A stretch of 10,355 bases of DNA, from NCBI GenBank assembly GCA_026770585.1, contig MU646507.1, positions 405,009 through 415,363 on the forward strand. The letters are read 5' to 3'. The position numbers and the translations under genes are program-made. Below are positions 10,346 through 10,355 of the stretch, in pieces (the stretch's first letter is position 1; the number at the start of each line of letters is the position of its first letter). The stretch comes from Baffinella frigidus. Lineage: Eukaryota > Cryptophyceae > Cryptomonadales > Baffinellaceae. The notes beneath the pieces are model-generated. The model was not told the DNA's origin, did not search any database, and saw nothing but the letters and a program-made list of their open reading frames with translations.

Positions 10346-10355
10346 CCTTCAGGCA

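Larger units (their letters stand above)
9985..10355 (+). other. Start of SDR intron 7, to window edge
   Basis: No exon coding for the expected C-terminal helix (a G-A-D-T-like segment in DHRS12) could be found in any + frame. An open frame after AG at 10010 reads RTSKRFLNSPSAIRLATL to a stop; it is not convincing. The sequence holds CCCTACGGTAGG at 10052 (a relic of the 105-base element), a relative of the 4851-4978 element and one more foldback. Confidence 0.55.

Noticed and set aside
1-10355. Dinoflagellate spliced-leader relic
   Set aside because: The characteristic leader core was looked for by eye on both strands and not seen, so the lineage stays open.

Overview
Eukaryotic nuclear DNA, probably from an alga or other protist. 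The window is full of plant/alga-type telomere-like repeats (CCCTAAA on one strand, TTTAGGG on the other, with many variants). Its coding sequence is cut into short GC-rich exons with GT-AG borders. There is no bacterial gene layout, rRNA, tRNA or CRISPR. A dinoflagellate, pelagophyte, haptophyte or similar lineage would fit, but no lineage-specific marker was found, and no dinoflagellate spliced-leader sequence was seen.

The main gene is on the + strand. It encodes a short-chain dehydrogenase/reductase (SDR) that most resembles DHRS12. Seven exons can be read: 3222-3369, 3443-3549, 3839-4075, 5998-6102, 7945-8010, 8691-8731 and 9891-9984. All splice phases agree, giving 266 continuous residues with every diagnostic SDR motif in order: TGANSGIG, VCRD, CNAG, VSSGG, YAYCK and HPGW. 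The last roughly 50-90 residues are not found and probably lie beyond 10355.

Layout: 1-1437 is telomere-like repeat with short unique islands that may be exons of another + strand gene. Its best-supported end is three exons at 1084-1142, 1440-1495 and 1837-1897 (TGA), whose product is not recognised. 1902-3221 is intergenic and holds one possible short coding piece at 2269-2388. From 3222 to the right edge is the SDR gene.

The SDR introns are the unusual part. They carry (1) telomere-like arrays that run up to the splice sites, sometimes switching strand; (2) at least four copies of a ~105-bp palindromic element with TA at its ends, whose stems differ in sequence but stay base-paired; (3) other foldback families, including one marked by GAAATTTACTACACA and one whose right end forms the acceptor of exon 4; and (4) repeated partial copies ('echoes') of the adjoining exon ends, for exons 2, 4, 5 and 7. 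The last exon of the upstream gene shows the same echo pattern, so it is probably a property of this genome. Introns 3-6 hold far more sequence than the exons they separate and look like a site of active intron growth or intron birth.
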